DNA of 46,965 nt from an uncultured Acidimicrobiales bacterium (GCA_938040365.1 CALHXU010000205.1:1-46965); one strand, 5' to 3'; numbered from the stretch's first letter, positions 36,208 through 46,486 are shown. The notes: generated by a model not told the origin, from the letters alone. Made by a program: numbers and translations.

Positions 36208-37515
36208 ATGAGAGGAAGCCCGCGAACGACCTTCGCGGGCTTCGCCTGTTTTGCGCTGCTCTTCGTCGCATGCACTCAGGCGGATGATTCTGCAGCGTTG
36301 CCCGACGGATTCGAAGGCGGAAATCAACCGGCCACAGGAGACGACGGCGAAACCCAGGCAACCCCCGGAGCACCTTCAGAAGGCCCGGTTCCAAACCTCG
36401 ATGATCTACCCGGCAGCATCGCCGTTCGCGATGGCGACGGCCAGATCGTGGTGGTCGCGCCGACCGGCGCCGAAGAAATGGTGTTGGACGACGGTGGCGC
36501 GGAACACTCCCAACCCACCTGGTCTTCATCTGGCGAGCAGCTTGCCTGGTCGAGCGTCGGCAGCGACGGGCCGCTACTGACCATTGCAGATCGAAATGGC
36601 GCCACGAGAAACAGTTTGCCGGTGACAGCCCCAGCGTTTTATCTCTCATGGTCAGAAAGCGACTCTGCTGTCGGTGGACTCCGGCCCACGCCGACCGGAA
36701 TGGAGATGTTCGTCGTTGACGAGGCCCTCACAACAGAACAGTTCGTGAGTTCATCACAACCCTTCTACTTCGAGTGGAACGGCGACGAAATCGTCGCGGC
36801 GGTCGGCGGCCAGATACTCGTCGACATCACGATCGGGGACGAGATCCAGCGCCTGGCCCGCCCGCTTCAGGCTCAACTTGGAGCATTTCAGGCGCCAGCA
36901 ATATTGGCGAACAGGGACGTACTCGTCGCATTGAACCTCGACGGAGTAAATACCGTGAGCCGGATCACGCCCACCACAATCGAACCAATCGCCACAGCAA
37001 ACGCTCCCCTCTTTCTTGCGCTATCTCCCGATGGTCGCCAGCTCGCAGTTCTCGTACAACCCACACGGACTCAAGAAGCAGAATCGCAAGAGATTGCGTT
37101 CCAGTTCGACGAACCAATCCAACTCGACACCGGGCGAGTGACGGTCATCGATCTTGAGACCGGCGAGGTGAACGAGCTGAGCGACCAGCGCGTCGTGTCG
37201 ATCAGCTGGAGTCCTAATGGAGAGACGCTAGCGATGCTGCGAGCCACAGCTGACGGCCTCGAATGGCGTTTCCTCACAAACGGCGAGACGATTCTCGGCA
37301 CGAGCTTTACTCCAAGCCAACGTTTCAGCCAGAGCTACTTGCCGTTCTTTGATCAATACAATTTGTCGTCGACACCGTGGTCACCCGATAGCACCGCGGT
37401 CACCTTTGCCGGTCAGGTCGGCGACCAAACCGGCGTGTTTGTCGACCGAGTCGACGACGAAGTCGGTTCGGCTCGGATCGCCAGCGGCGATATTGCCTTC
37501 TGGTCACCGAACTAG
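36208..37515 (+). CDS. Lipoprotein with TolB/PD40-like beta-propeller repeats
   Basis: 435 aa; lipobox LLFVACT; repeats such as SWSPNGETLAMLRA, PWSPDSTAVTFAG. Confidence 0.72.
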   Translation: MRGSPRTTFAGFACFALLFVACTQADDSAALPDGFEGGNQPATGDDGETQATPGAPSEGPVPNLDDLPGSIAVRDGDGQIVVVAPTGAEEMVLDDGGAEHSQPTWSSSGEQLAWSSVGSDGPLLTIADRNGATRNSLPVTAPAFYLSWSESDSAVGGLRPTPTGMEMFVVDEALTTEQFVSSSQPFYFEWNGDEIVAAVGGQILVDITIGDEIQRLARPLQAQLGAFQAPAILANRDVLVALNLDGVNTVSRITPTTIEPIATANAPLFLALSPDGRQLAVLVQPTRTQEAESQEIAFQFDEPIQLDTGRVTVIDLETGEVNELSDQRVVSISWSPNGETLAMLRATADGLEWRFLTNGETILGTSFTPSQRFSQSYLPFFDQYNLSSTPWSPDSTAVTFAGQVGDQTGVFVDRVDDEVGSARIASGDIAFWSPN

Positions 37516-37673
37516 CACCCGCTCGGCCAAGCGAGCGCAACTTCGGCGTTGCAGTCACGAACTTCGTCCTCGGCTTCGCATTGGTCGCTTCGCTCCCTCG
37601 CTGCAGAAATCGGACGAACTCCGCACCTACCCCACCGACTTGCGCTCGCCCGAGCGCCTATCGGCTAAGCGAC

Positions 37674-39029
37674 CTACAGCTCGGGGTCGGTGCAGTCATG
37701 GAAGCCGCCGGTGCCGTTCGATGAGCCGTCGACGAAGTCGTCGAGGTAGCCATAGCCAACGTCGGCCGATGTGCGCCAGCGGATCATTGCGTCGGCGATT
37801 GCCTTGCCATGGGACCATTGGAACTCGTTCGTGACGAAGAGGTCGGCTTCTGATGGATTGCTCATGTAACCAGCTTCGGTAATGACCGATGGAATTCCAG
37901 GGGTGAACCGGTGGATGCCGTAGAGGTCGGCGCCTGATTCGTTGAGACGAGTGCCGACACCGTTGCGCCATCCGCCTACCCAATCGGCCTCATAGCCAGA
38001 GAAGTGGTCGATCATCTCTTCGAACATCAGCCCGCCGAGGCGTCGTGCCTCGGGGTTGCCACCGTCGACGAAGAGCTCGCTGCCGGGCGTGTCCTGGAAC
38101 CGTGTTGCTCCGCCGTTGTGGTGAATCGATACAAATGCGTCCGGCTGAATTGCGACAGCGATTGCGGCTCGTGTCCGCAACGGCAGGCGGATGTCGGTTG
38201 TCCGAGTTTGCAGGACCGTATAACCGGCCTCCACGAGGTACCACTCGACAATCTGCGCGACACGAAGATTGAGGTCTTTTTCGGTGACACCGTTGTAGGC
38301 AACCGCTCCAGGTTCTGAACCACCGTGGCCAGCATCGAGTACGAAGTCCACATGGGGAACGTGGGTGCCGTTCGTGATGGTCACCTCATTTCCACACGGC
38401 GTCGCCGCACGGAAACCGCCGTTTGCACCGGGTGCAATAATTGGCAACACCACACCGCGCGGACTGATGACCACGCCAGTGCTTCCCGCAGGCGGAGCCG
38501 GTGCTGCAGTGGTGGTTGTCGTTGGTGCTGCGGTGGTCGTGGTGGTGGTTGTCGTCGGTGCAACCGTCGTTGTTTCAGCAGCAGTAACGACGGTGGTCTC
38601 GGTCTCTGCCGGTGGAGCGACAGGTGCTGGCTGCGGTTCAATCGAGAGCGATCGGTCGGTAGAAATCGACGCTGGTTCAATCTCGATCTTTTTGATCAGG
38701 TCGTCGAGCACTGCGGCTGTCTGCACCTCGCCGAGGACCTCGGCGAACACGACATCACCAGCGGGCTCGATTGGTGACACTACGGCGCGACTCAGCGTGC
38801 CATTGCCGGAGGCTTGGATGCTCGTAGAGGTAGCCGCTTGCTCAGTAGCAACGACGTTGGTGCGATCCTCAGCGGGCGCTCCAACATCTTGGCCATCGCC
38901 AACAATGGCGAGGCGGTCGCCAGCGGTCTGTGGAATAAGAGAAGACTCGGTTTCGCCGATCGGGGGAAGAGCGAGCAACGCAGCAATGACTAACAGCGTG
39001 CCAATGGCTGCGGTGAAGATATAACGCAC
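37674..39029 (-). CDS. N-acetylmuramoyl-L-alanine amidase (Amidase_3)
   Basis: 451 aa; VDFVLDAGHGGSEPGAVAYNGVTEKDLNLRVA, FVSIHHNG, VITEAGYMSNPSEAD; Thr-rich linker. Confidence 0.92.
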   Translation of the reverse strand: MRYIFTAAIGTLLVIAALLALPPIGETESSLIPQTAGDRLAIVGDGQDVGAPAEDRTNVVATEQAATSTSIQASGNGTLSRAVVSPIEPAGDVVFAEVLGEVQTAAVLDDLIKKIEIEPASISTDRSLSIEPQPAPVAPPAETETTVVTAAETTTVAPTTTTTTTTAAPTTTTTAAPAPPAGSTGVVISPRGVVLPIIAPGANGGFRAATPCGNEVTITNGTHVPHVDFVLDAGHGGSEPGAVAYNGVTEKDLNLRVAQIVEWYLVEAGYTVLQTRTTDIRLPLRTRAAIAVAIQPDAFVSIHHNGGATRFQDTPGSELFVDGGNPEARRLGGLMFEEMIDHFSGYEADWVGGWRNGVGTRLNESGADLYGIHRFTPGIPSVITEAGYMSNPSEADLFVTNEFQWSHGKAIADAMIRWRTSADVGYGYLDDFVDGSSNGTGGFHDCTDPEL

Positions 39030-39038
39030 GGGACCTCC

Positions 39039-39054
39039 GCACCCTAAAGGGTGC
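39039..39054. promoter_or_regulatory. Perfect palindrome GCACCCTAAAGGGTGC abutting the SD of the amidase gene
   Basis: 7-bp arms, 2-nt centre; reads GCACCCTTTAGGGTGCGGAGGTCCCGTG on the gene strand. Confidence 0.55.
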
Positions 39055-39202
39055 TTACAAGGGTCAGGTCACCAGAAATGACCTAACAGAGAACAAACAC
39101 ATGCCCCTGCTCCGCTTGGAAAGTGTAGGTGAAGGCCAACCACTAAGTGTTGGACCAAACAAATTTGATCTCGGCCGATCGAGGATTGGTTGGCGCGCTT
39201 GG

Positions 39203-40204
39203 CTAGTCGCCAGCTCCGGAACCACGAGTTGAATCCCACGCTGTTCCCGAGTTGTCGCGTGTAAAAGGCTCACTCGGCGGCGTGCGACCGGACAATTCGG
39301 CATCGATTACGTCGAGTTTCCAACGCGCTTTCGAGATATCGATGCGAAGATCAGCGACCTCATGCCCAGTCTTTGCGCCCTCAGCTTTCTCGAGCACCTC
39401 TCGGTACGTCGACGACGCATCGACGAAACGGTCCTTGAGTTTGCGGTCGTCAGCGAGCGTTACACGCGGATCGAGGTCCAAGATCAGGTCGCTCATCGCC
39501 TGCAATTGCTCTTTTGTGTCGTCTCGAGCACCGGCAGTAGTCACTGTGCGCCGGGCCTTTTTGTTTCGCGCCGATATGACCGACGCAAGCGCGAGCGCTC
39601 CGGCGACGATCGCCAAAATAATGAGTATCCGCATACCGGCAAAGATACCGGTTTCTGGGTTACTCGTGACGTCCGCTTCGTCGGTGGTGTCAGCGAGCGC
39701 AGACTCTGGGACCGGAGCAAAGTTGTCACCAAGGAGTAGCAGCTCTGTCGCGGCCCGAGAGAAATCGGCCGGTGCTGATGACCGGTCGAAGTCGGCGAGG
39801 ACCTGACCAATGTTGAAGAACGGGAAGGTGTTGGTCGCTCCACCTACCTGGTCGCCCGTGACGAAAAGGAGTGTCTGTGGACCGCCTTGGGTTGCGAGAA
39901 GGTCGAGCGTCGCCTGCGATATAAGACCAGCGGGGTTCTGACCCGGGTCCTGGGTTACCTCAAACGAACGATCCGTAAACGCAAAACCGAACTCGTCACC
40001 GAACTCGGCTACGAGCGAATCCATCTCGTCCGAGGACAGCGTTCCCGACTCATCCCACCAACCATCTTCGAGGATGGCCTCGGCCATGACCGCCTGGAGC
40101 GAGCGCTGCCCTGAACCGTCGTCTTGGGCTGACAGCGATCCCCCGTTGACGAAGACGACGAGGACGGCGAGAAGCGTTGTGACCAGTACGCGATACCGCG
40201 TCAC
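39203..40204 (-). CDS. Hypothetical secreted/membrane protein
   Basis: 333 aa; N-terminal signal sequence, central TM (ILIILAIVAGALALASVI); start overlaps the AAA+ gene stop (GTGA). Confidence 0.75.
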   Translation of the reverse strand: MTRYRVLVTTLLAVLVVFVNGGSLSAQDDGSGQRSLQAVMAEAILEDGWWDESGTLSSDEMDSLVAEFGDEFGFAFTDRSFEVTQDPGQNPAGLISQATLDLLATQGGPQTLLFVTGDQVGGATNTFPFFNIGQVLADFDRSSAPADFSRAATELLLLGDNFAPVPESALADTTDEADVTSNPETGIFAGMRILIILAIVAGALALASVISARNKKARRTVTTAGARDDTKEQLQAMSDLILDLDPRVTLADDRKLKDRFVDASSTYREVLEKAEGAKTGHEVADLRIDISKARWKLDVIDAELSGRTPPSEPFTRDNSGTAWDSTRGSGAGD

Positions 40205-41655
40205 TCCGCTTCCTCGGTCGCGGCTCCCGCTTCGACATCTTCGGGTACGGGTTGTTCTTCGACCAACTCGATCCCATCGATGTCGTCGCTCGTCAACGTC
40301 ATCAACTCGTCGTTGGTTGGATCGGCAATTTCGACCATACGCACGGCATGGCGCGAAACGGCGGCCTCGAAGAGGTTCCGGGCAGTGCGACCATTGCCGA
40401 AACCCTGTCCTCGGTCTTGGGTCGCGAAGAAGTCGAGCACCGATTGTTCGCCGCTCTCGTCGAGGTGGTACTCGGTACTCGCCGAGATCAAGCTGAAGAT
40501 CTTCAACAATTCGTCGTCGTCGTAGTCCTCAAAGCGAATCGTCCGTGGGAACCGAGATTTCATCCCTGGGTTGGCTTCGACGAGGTCGGCCATCTCGTTG
40601 GGGTAACCGGCGAGAATCACCACGACGCTGTCCCGCCGGTCTTCGACGAGCTTGACCATCGTGTCGATCGCTTCGCGACCAAAGTCCTTCTCGCCACCAC
40701 GTGTGAGCGAATACGCTTCATCGACCAGCAGGACGCCTTGATCGGCCCGGTCGAACAGTTCGTTGACCTTGGTCGCTGTCTGGCCAACAAACCCAGCAAC
40801 CATTCCCGATCGGTCGGTTTCGACGAGGTGCCCTTTGTCGACAACGCCAAGGCTGCGATAAATCTGGGCGAGCAGACGGGCTACGGTCGTCTTTCCCGTC
40901 CCGGGGTTCCCAACGAAGATCAAGTGCCGACTTGAGTCGGGCACGGGCAGGCCACGCTCCTCACGAAGCTTCTGCACCTTGAGTAGCGCAGCGACGAGCT
41001 TGACTTCTTCCTTGACCGATTCGAGTCCGATCAACTCGTCGAGTTCTTCGAGAAGCTCATCGAGGTCACGCTCGGGCGGAAGCTCTTGTTCAGCCGGCGC
41101 CTCGTGAGCAACTGGTGAACCACTCGTTGCGACCGACGCCCCCGACGCGACGTTTCCGGTCTTCATCGTGCGCAACATCATCGATCGGAACTGCTCGACG
41201 CCACTCAACTCGAAGCGGCTTGTGTAGTCGTCGAGGCCAATAGCGGTGTGTGCCATGCGAAGCGCCTGTTCGTAGTACACGCTCGAGTAGGCGGTGTGCG
41301 ACTGTTGGTCGACGGCGACGATCGAGTTAAAGAGCCCAGAAGGCTGGTTGAGCCACGAACGCTTTCCAGTGATCAGGCCCGCAGCTCGAACATCAGCAGG
41401 TTTGGTGTCCTCGGGCAAGAGATCGGGAAAGTGCTTTTCGAGCGCCACGATAAACGCTTCGAGTTCGAGGTCGGAGTGACTGTCATCGCAGTCGATGAAC
41501 GCCGCCGAACAGTTGAACGCGTCGAGTGCGAGGTCCTTTCGAAGCTGCTCAGGACTCCGACGAAGCGCAGTATCTGCAACTGGTTCGAGCGTGGCCATCA
41601 GTGAGTCGATGAAATTTTCGACCGTGTTGGCCAGTCCAAGATCTAGTTGTGCCAT
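40201..41655 (-). CDS. AAA+ ATPase, CbbX/SpoVK/EccA-like
   Basis: FVGNPGTGKTTVARLLAQIY (Walker A), GVLLVDEAYSL (Walker B); start moved from 41949 to ATG 41655 because the long ORF overlaps ltaE antisense. Confidence 0.88.
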   Translation of the reverse strand: MAQLDLGLANTVENFIDSLMATLEPVADTALRRSPEQLRKDLALDAFNCSAAFIDCDDSHSDLELEAFIVALEKHFPDLLPEDTKPADVRAAGLITGKRSWLNQPSGLFNSIVAVDQQSHTAYSSVYYEQALRMAHTAIGLDDYTSRFELSGVEQFRSMMLRTMKTGNVASGASVATSGSPVAHEAPAEQELPPERDLDELLEELDELIGLESVKEEVKLVAALLKVQKLREERGLPVPDSSRHLIFVGNPGTGKTTVARLLAQIYRSLGVVDKGHLVETDRSGMVAGFVGQTATKVNELFDRADQGVLLVDEAYSLTRGGEKDFGREAIDTMVKLVEDRRDSVVVILAGYPNEMADLVEANPGMKSRFPRTIRFEDYDDDELLKIFSLISASTEYHLDESGEQSVLDFFATQDRGQGFGNGRTARNLFEAAVSRHAVRMVEIADPTNDELMTLTSDDIDGIELVEEQPVPEDVEAGAATEEAE

Positions 41656-41710
41656 GACGATCATCTTATGTGCGAGCGCTCGGTGAGCAGGTGGTCGGAG
41701 GGGGTTAGCC

Positions 41711-42706
41711 TTGGGTCCCATGATCGATCTACGTAGCGACACCGTGACCCGACCGGGAAGGCAGATGCGGGCAGTAATGGCCGAAGCCGAAGTCGGCGAT
41801 GACGTTTGGGGCGATGACCCAACGGTGACTGCACTCGAAGCAAAGACCGCCACGCTGTTGGGTTTCGATGCCGGGCTCTTTGTCCCATCGGGTACCCAAT
41901 CAAACCTGTGCGCAATGCTCTCGCACTGTGCTCGGGGTGACGAGTACATCGTTGGCCAGACCGCTCACACCTACAAGTATGAGGCGGGTGGGGCCGCTGT
42001 GCTCGGCAGTATCCAGCCACAGCCCATCGAGTTCAGTGAAGACGGCACACTCGACCTCGACGAAGTAGCGGCAAAGATCAAGGTGGACGACCCGCACTTT
42101 GCCCGCACGAAGCTCCTCTCGCTCGAAAACACCGTGCACGGCAAGGTCTTGCCGGTCGACTATTGCAACGACGCCCGCTCGTTGGCGAACGAGCATGGCC
42201 TGTCGTTGCACCTCGATGGTGCAAGAATTTGGAATGCCGCCGCCGCTCTTCGGGTACCCCCCGCTGAGGTCGCGGCCCCATTCGACAGCGTGTCGGTATG
42301 TCTTTCCAAGGGGCTCGGCGCTCCGGTGGGCTCGGTGCTCGTTGGGTCTCCAGCGTTTATTTCTGCGGCTCGGCGTTGGCGGAAGATGCTAGGCGGCGGA
42401 ATGCGCCAAGCCGGGCTTCTCGCCGCTGCCGGAATCTTTGCCCTTGACGAGCACCGCGACCGGGTCGTCGACGATCATGCGATGGCGAACCGCATTGGGG
42501 ACGTGCTTCGCACGATCGATGGAGCGACGGTGAGTGGCGTGCACACCAACATGGTCTTCTGCGACTTCGATAACCCAGACGAGGCGTCGACAAAGCTCGC
42601 CGCGGCGAACATTCTGGCTGCGGTTGGGCCCTACAACTCGCGATTCGTAACGCACCTCGACCTCCCCGAAGACACACCAGAACAGATAGCCGCAGCCCTC
42701 GGGTAG
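41711..42706 (+). CDS. ltaE: Low-specificity L-threonine aldolase family (PLP)
   Basis: 331 aa; MIDLRSDTVTRPGRQMRAVMAEAEVGDDVWGDDPTV, LHLDGARIWNAA, SVCLSKGLGAPVGSVL. Confidence 0.92.
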   Translation: MGPMIDLRSDTVTRPGRQMRAVMAEAEVGDDVWGDDPTVTALEAKTATLLGFDAGLFVPSGTQSNLCAMLSHCARGDEYIVGQTAHTYKYEAGGAAVLGSIQPQPIEFSEDGTLDLDEVAAKIKVDDPHFARTKLLSLENTVHGKVLPVDYCNDARSLANEHGLSLHLDGARIWNAAAALRVPPAEVAAPFDSVSVCLSKGLGAPVGSVLVGSPAFISAARRWRKMLGGGMRQAGLLAAAGIFALDEHRDRVVDDHAMANRIGDVLRTIDGATVSGVHTNMVFCDFDNPDEASTKLAAANILAAVGPYNSRFVTHLDLPEDTPEQIAAALG

Positions 42707-42714
42707 CCAACGAT

Positions 42715-43467
42715 CTGTTCATCGTCGAGCGAACTCGTCATGTCAGTGCGCGCGGCTATGGTCTGACTATCAACTCTCGTGCACCTTCCCCCGAGCTCGT
42801 CTATGCGCTCGATATCGAAACCGACACCACGGTCGATGGTCTCGATCCGCGCATTGCGCCAATCGTTGCGGTCGCAGTTTCTGGCCACGGCTGGACAAAG
42901 GTCTTCGATGGTGACGAGGCTGCCATGCTTCGCGACCTCGATATCTATCTTCGTGGTCTTGCACCTGGGGTCATTGTGACCTGGAACGGTGCCCGCTTCG
43001 ATCTACCGTTTTTGTCCGACCGCGCTCGAACGTGTGGGGTTCGCCTCGGACTCGAGTTGACCACCGATACCGCCTCGCGTTCACCCCATGCGCCGCTTCA
43101 CGGCCACGCGGGCGGTTACTTCGCGTCGTGGTTCGGGCATCGTCACCTCGACGCGTATCGGGTATACCGAGCCGACGTCGGCGCCATGTTGCACCTGCCA
43201 TGTGGGCTCAAATCGCTGGCGTCGTTTATGGGTTTTCGTCCAGTCGAAGTCGATCGAGACCAAATCCACAACCTCGATACTGGGCAGCTCCACGAGTACG
43301 TCGCCAGCGACGCGACGCTCACCCGCCTCCTCGCGTTGCGGCGGTGGCAAACGGCGAAGCATTCGATCGATCCAGTACTCGCCGAAGTGCACACCTCGGT
43401 CGAAGTCCTCGTGCTCGCAGGCCCCAACCTCGATGGCGAATCCGATGTTCAGCGGATCTCGGTGTAG
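42715..43467 (+). CDS. DEDD-type 3'-5' exonuclease domain protein (start codon uncertain)
   Basis: LVYALDIETDT (motif I), VTWNGARFDLPFL (motif II), YVASDATL (motif III). The ORF track starts at ATG 42925, downstream of motif I; CTG 42715 is one possible start. Confidence 0.7.
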   Translation: MFIVERTRHVSARGYGLTINSRAPSPELVYALDIETDTTVDGLDPRIAPIVAVAVSGHGWTKVFDGDEAAMLRDLDIYLRGLAPGVIVTWNGARFDLPFLSDRARTCGVRLGLELTTDTASRSPHAPLHGHAGGYFASWFGHRHLDAYRVYRADVGAMLHLPCGLKSLASFMGFRPVEVDRDQIHNLDTGQLHEYVASDATLTRLLALRRWQTAKHSIDPVLAEVHTSVEVLVLAGPNLDGESDVQRISV

Positions 43468-44447
43468 TTCGCCACTTGGTGGTGTGCCGTATCGAGGTAG
43501 ACCTTCGCTTCGGGTACACCTCCGAATCGTCCCCGACTCCAGCGGACTTCGATATGGCCTTCGATTGGTCGCCGCGCACCCTTAAGTTCGGCACGCCATC
43601 GCACCATGGGTTGTCCCATTGCATCGGCCCACACGTCGAACGAACGGATCGAGAACTGCCGGCGGAAGTCACTCGGCGTTCCGACCCTGAAGCGCAACGG
43701 CGTTCCATCCGAAGACGCGCCGAGTACGAAGTATGGGGCGGGTTGAAAGCGAAGGAGCCGCCACAACATCAACTCTTGATCTGCTTTGTCGGCCAGGTTG
43801 TCTTTCCAACGATGTGCGGTGGCAACCGAAACCGCGTTCACAAAGTCGCGGTACGGGCTCGTGAGCTCGTCAGGCCACGCGCCGCGAGTTGGAAGTATGT
43901 CCTTTAGTCGTTGACGAGACTCGCCATCGAGGCGCTCAACGCTGTCGGGCATGTCGTCGAGACCGGTGACGGTGACGCTTCGTCGGTAGAGGTCTTGGTA
44001 TGCCTCTGGGGCAATCTCGAGGAACCAGTCCGTGCGATCGCCTCGACGCTCGGCGAGGAGCCGATCAAAGACGTGGCCGGGTGAGACATTGAACAAGATG
44101 TCCGAGCCGTACTTGCAGCTGATGAGATAGACATGATCGACCCTCAAGTCAGCAGGTATCTGGTCATAACCAGGAGGTCGACCGGGGCCTTGCCATTCGA
44201 CTCGGTCAGGCACTCGACCGCGAAGGCCATCGGGTGATTCGAGGAAGCGGCGTCCGTGTTCCCACGCTTGATCGAACTCGGCTTCGGCGTCGCCTGCGGT
44301 TAGCTCGTCGTAGAGCAAGTCGTATTCGTCATCGCCAACATTGTGAAACCAGTCTGGCCGAACACCGAGCGCACGGTCGATGCTTGGAAAGCCAAGCATT
44401 GCAAGACCCGTGACGATCTCGGTGATCTTCGTTCTCGACGATGCCAT
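43449..44447 (-). CDS. Uncharacterised protein in methyltransferase operon (possible restriction/nuclease partner)
   Basis: 332 aa; RVDHVYLISCKYGSDILFN core; 25 bp downstream of the 105-aa gene. Confidence 0.6.
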   Translation of the reverse strand: MASSRTKITEIVTGLAMLGFPSIDRALGVRPDWFHNVGDDEYDLLYDELTAGDAEAEFDQAWEHGRRFLESPDGLRGRVPDRVEWQGPGRPPGYDQIPADLRVDHVYLISCKYGSDILFNVSPGHVFDRLLAERRGDRTDWFLEIAPEAYQDLYRRSVTVTGLDDMPDSVERLDGESRQRLKDILPTRGAWPDELTSPYRDFVNAVSVATAHRWKDNLADKADQELMLWRLLRFQPAPYFVLGASSDGTPLRFRVGTPSDFRRQFSIRSFDVWADAMGQPMVRWRAELKGARRPIEGHIEVRWSRGRFGGVPEAKVYLDTAHHQVANYTEIR

Positions 44448-44471
44448 TGCCCAGGTGCCCTCTGCCCGCCG

Positions 44472-44789
44472 CTACTCGCGAAACAGCGGAGCGAACTGCA
44501 GTTGCGCTCCGATGAGATCGCTCGGAAGGTCGTCCTCTGCATAGACGTGGAGCTGGGTGTAGACATCGATGCCGGTGTTGGTGGTGTCGATCCACTCGAC
44601 GACGGCGTCGGCCCACCGCTCGTCCAAGAGTGCTTTACACATCCGTTCGCGCGAGTTCGGATCGAGGTCGTTAGGGACCGACCGTGCAACGACTTCTAGG
44701 GCTAAGAGGCGTTGGAGAATCTCGATCGACTCGGCCGCATAGACCGTCGGTGGGTCGTCTCGAACCACCGCGTAGGCAACCCCGCTCAT
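44472..44789 (-). CDS. Uncharacterised 105-aa protein in methyltransferase operon
   Basis: ATGA overlap with the upstream methyltransferase gene. Confidence 0.7.
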   Translation of the reverse strand: MSGVAYAVVRDDPPTVYAAESIEILQRLLALEVVARSVPNDLDPNSRERMCKALLDERWADAVVEWIDTTNTGIDVYTQLHVYAEDDLPSDLIGAQLQFAPLFRE

Positions 44790-46486
44790 GCGCCTCGGGA
44801 ATGGAAACGCTCGGCAATGTCTTGAGCACTCCAGTAGCCGGGAAGCGGCTCGGCAGCACCTTGTTGGGCGTAGCTGTGCAAGCGAGCAACGCCTGCGGTG
44901 TTGGTCTCGCCAAGGTCGAGGCCATCGCCTGGATCGTCGAAGATTTCGATGGCATCAAAGAGCGCCCATGGGCCCACCGCGCGCATTGCACGATCGCCCT
45001 CTGAACTCTTTCGTGGGAGGTGCGAGGTAAGCACGAGCAACCGAGTATCGGGATGGGTGGTCTTGAGCACGTTGGCTCGACCGAGCATCTTCCACAGCGT
45101 GTCGGTTCGCATGAGGCCTGGTCGACTGCTCGTGAACGCTCCCGACATGTCGACGTAGTAGCGGTACTCGCCATCCTTGTCGGTGATCTCAAAGTTGAGT
45201 TGCAGTCCGGTGCCTTTGACCTTTACCTTCTCGCCGATGATTTCGAATCCGGCGTCGAGCAACACCTCCTTTGCGAGGTCCTGTGCCTTCTTGCCTTCTT
45301 TCGTGGCGCGGGCTTGGAAGTGCTCGACTCGTTCGTCAAGGTTTTCGGGGACTTGTAGTGTTGGCAATGGTTCATCTCCTGCTGATACGACAGGCCGGTA
45401 GCGTCGCCGTGCCTGTTCTGCTGCGACCCGTTCACGGGCCAGACTCACATAGTCGGGGTCGAGGTCGAAGCCAACGCCGATGCGAGCGGTGCGCTCGGCT
45501 GCGACGACGGTAGAACCCGATCCAAGGAAGGGGTCGAGGACGACGTCGCCCTCGAAGGTGTAGAGATCGATAAGTCGACGGGGAAGCTCGACTGGGAACG
45601 GTGCGGGGTGTCCGACGCGGCGAGCCGACTCGGGGTCGATTCGCCACACGTCGAGGGTTGCTTCCATGAACTCATCGGCGCTCACGCTGCTGCGGTGCGG
45701 CAGGCCCGCTGTCTCGCGCTTTGCGGGCTTTTGGGCTCGGTCGAATCGACCCTTGCTCGCAATGATCACCCGTTCGGTAATGTCGCGAAGGACGGGATTT
45801 GTTGCGGAACGGTACGAGCCCCATGCGAGCGAACCTGAGGCGCCTTCGGCCTTGTGCCAGATGATCTCACCACGTAGCAACATGCCGAGGTCGTCTTGGA
45901 GGATGTTGATGACGTCGGCCGACAGGCTTCGATATGGCTTACGGCCAAGGTTGGCAACGTTGACGGCGATGCGGCCACCCGGCTCAAGCACTCGCAGACA
46001 CTCGCTGAAGACATCTCGCAACATCTGAAGGTAGTCGAGGTAGGTCTTTGGGATTTCGGGGCGATCACCGGCGACTGCTTGTTCGTATTCTTTGCCGACA
46101 AAATACGGCGGGGAGGTAACGACGAGCGCTACCGAATTGTCGGGGATCACATCCATGTGGCGGGCATCGCCATTGACACACCAGTCGTCGAGGTTGAGCG
46201 TCGACAACTCGGGCAACTGGTTCACGGTGTCATCGCTCGATACAACCGGTGGCGAGAATCGGGCGTAGAACTCGCTCGCGTCGTGGCTCTCACGGCGGCC
46301 AGCACCAAAAGCTTGGGTCGCAGTGGCGCCTCGACGCTGAGTATTCGTTGGAGCATCTGCTCCGTTTTTCGGAGCGGTATCTCCGTTGATCGGAGCGGTA
46401 GTCGTATTGGTTGTTTGAGCGATGGGTTCCACGGATGGAGCCTTTCGGAGGTAGGGACGTAATTTTGGATGGTCCTCTGGCGTCAT
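44786..46486 (-). CDS. Beta-class DNA N4/N6 methyltransferase with extra C-terminal domain
   Basis: TSPPYFVGKEY (motif IV) before DPFLGSGSTVVAAERTARIGVGFDLDPDYVSLAR (motif I); extra C-terminal region FEITDKDGEYRYYVDMSGAFTSSRPGLMRTDTLWKMLG. Start set to internal Met (LAMTPEDHPK) of ORF ending 46534; exact start uncertain. Confidence 0.88.
   Translation of the reverse strand: MTPEDHPKLRPYLRKAPSVEPIAQTTNTTTAPINGDTAPKNGADAPTNTQRRGATATQAFGAGRRESHDASEFYARFSPPVVSSDDTVNQLPELSTLNLDDWCVNGDARHMDVIPDNSVALVVTSPPYFVGKEYEQAVAGDRPEIPKTYLDYLQMLRDVFSECLRVLEPGGRIAVNVANLGRKPYRSLSADVINILQDDLGMLLRGEIIWHKAEGASGSLAWGSYRSATNPVLRDITERVIIASKGRFDRAQKPAKRETAGLPHRSSVSADEFMEATLDVWRIDPESARRVGHPAPFPVELPRRLIDLYTFEGDVVLDPFLGSGSTVVAAERTARIGVGFDLDPDYVSLARERVAAEQARRRYRPVVSAGDEPLPTLQVPENLDERVEHFQARATKEGKKAQDLAKEVLLDAGFEIIGEKVKVKGTGLQLNFEITDKDGEYRYYVDMSGAFTSSRPGLMRTDTLWKMLGRANVLKTTHPDTRLLVLTSHLPRKSSEGDRAMRAVGPWALFDAIEIFDDPGDGLDLGETNTAGVARLHSYAQQGAAEPLPGYWSAQDIAERFHSRGA

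Noticed and set aside
41656-41949. N-terminal extension of the AAA+ ORF up to 41949
   Set aside because: Overlaps the 5' part of ltaE antisense with low-quality sequence; ATG 41655 (MAQLDLGLANTVENF) is a better start.
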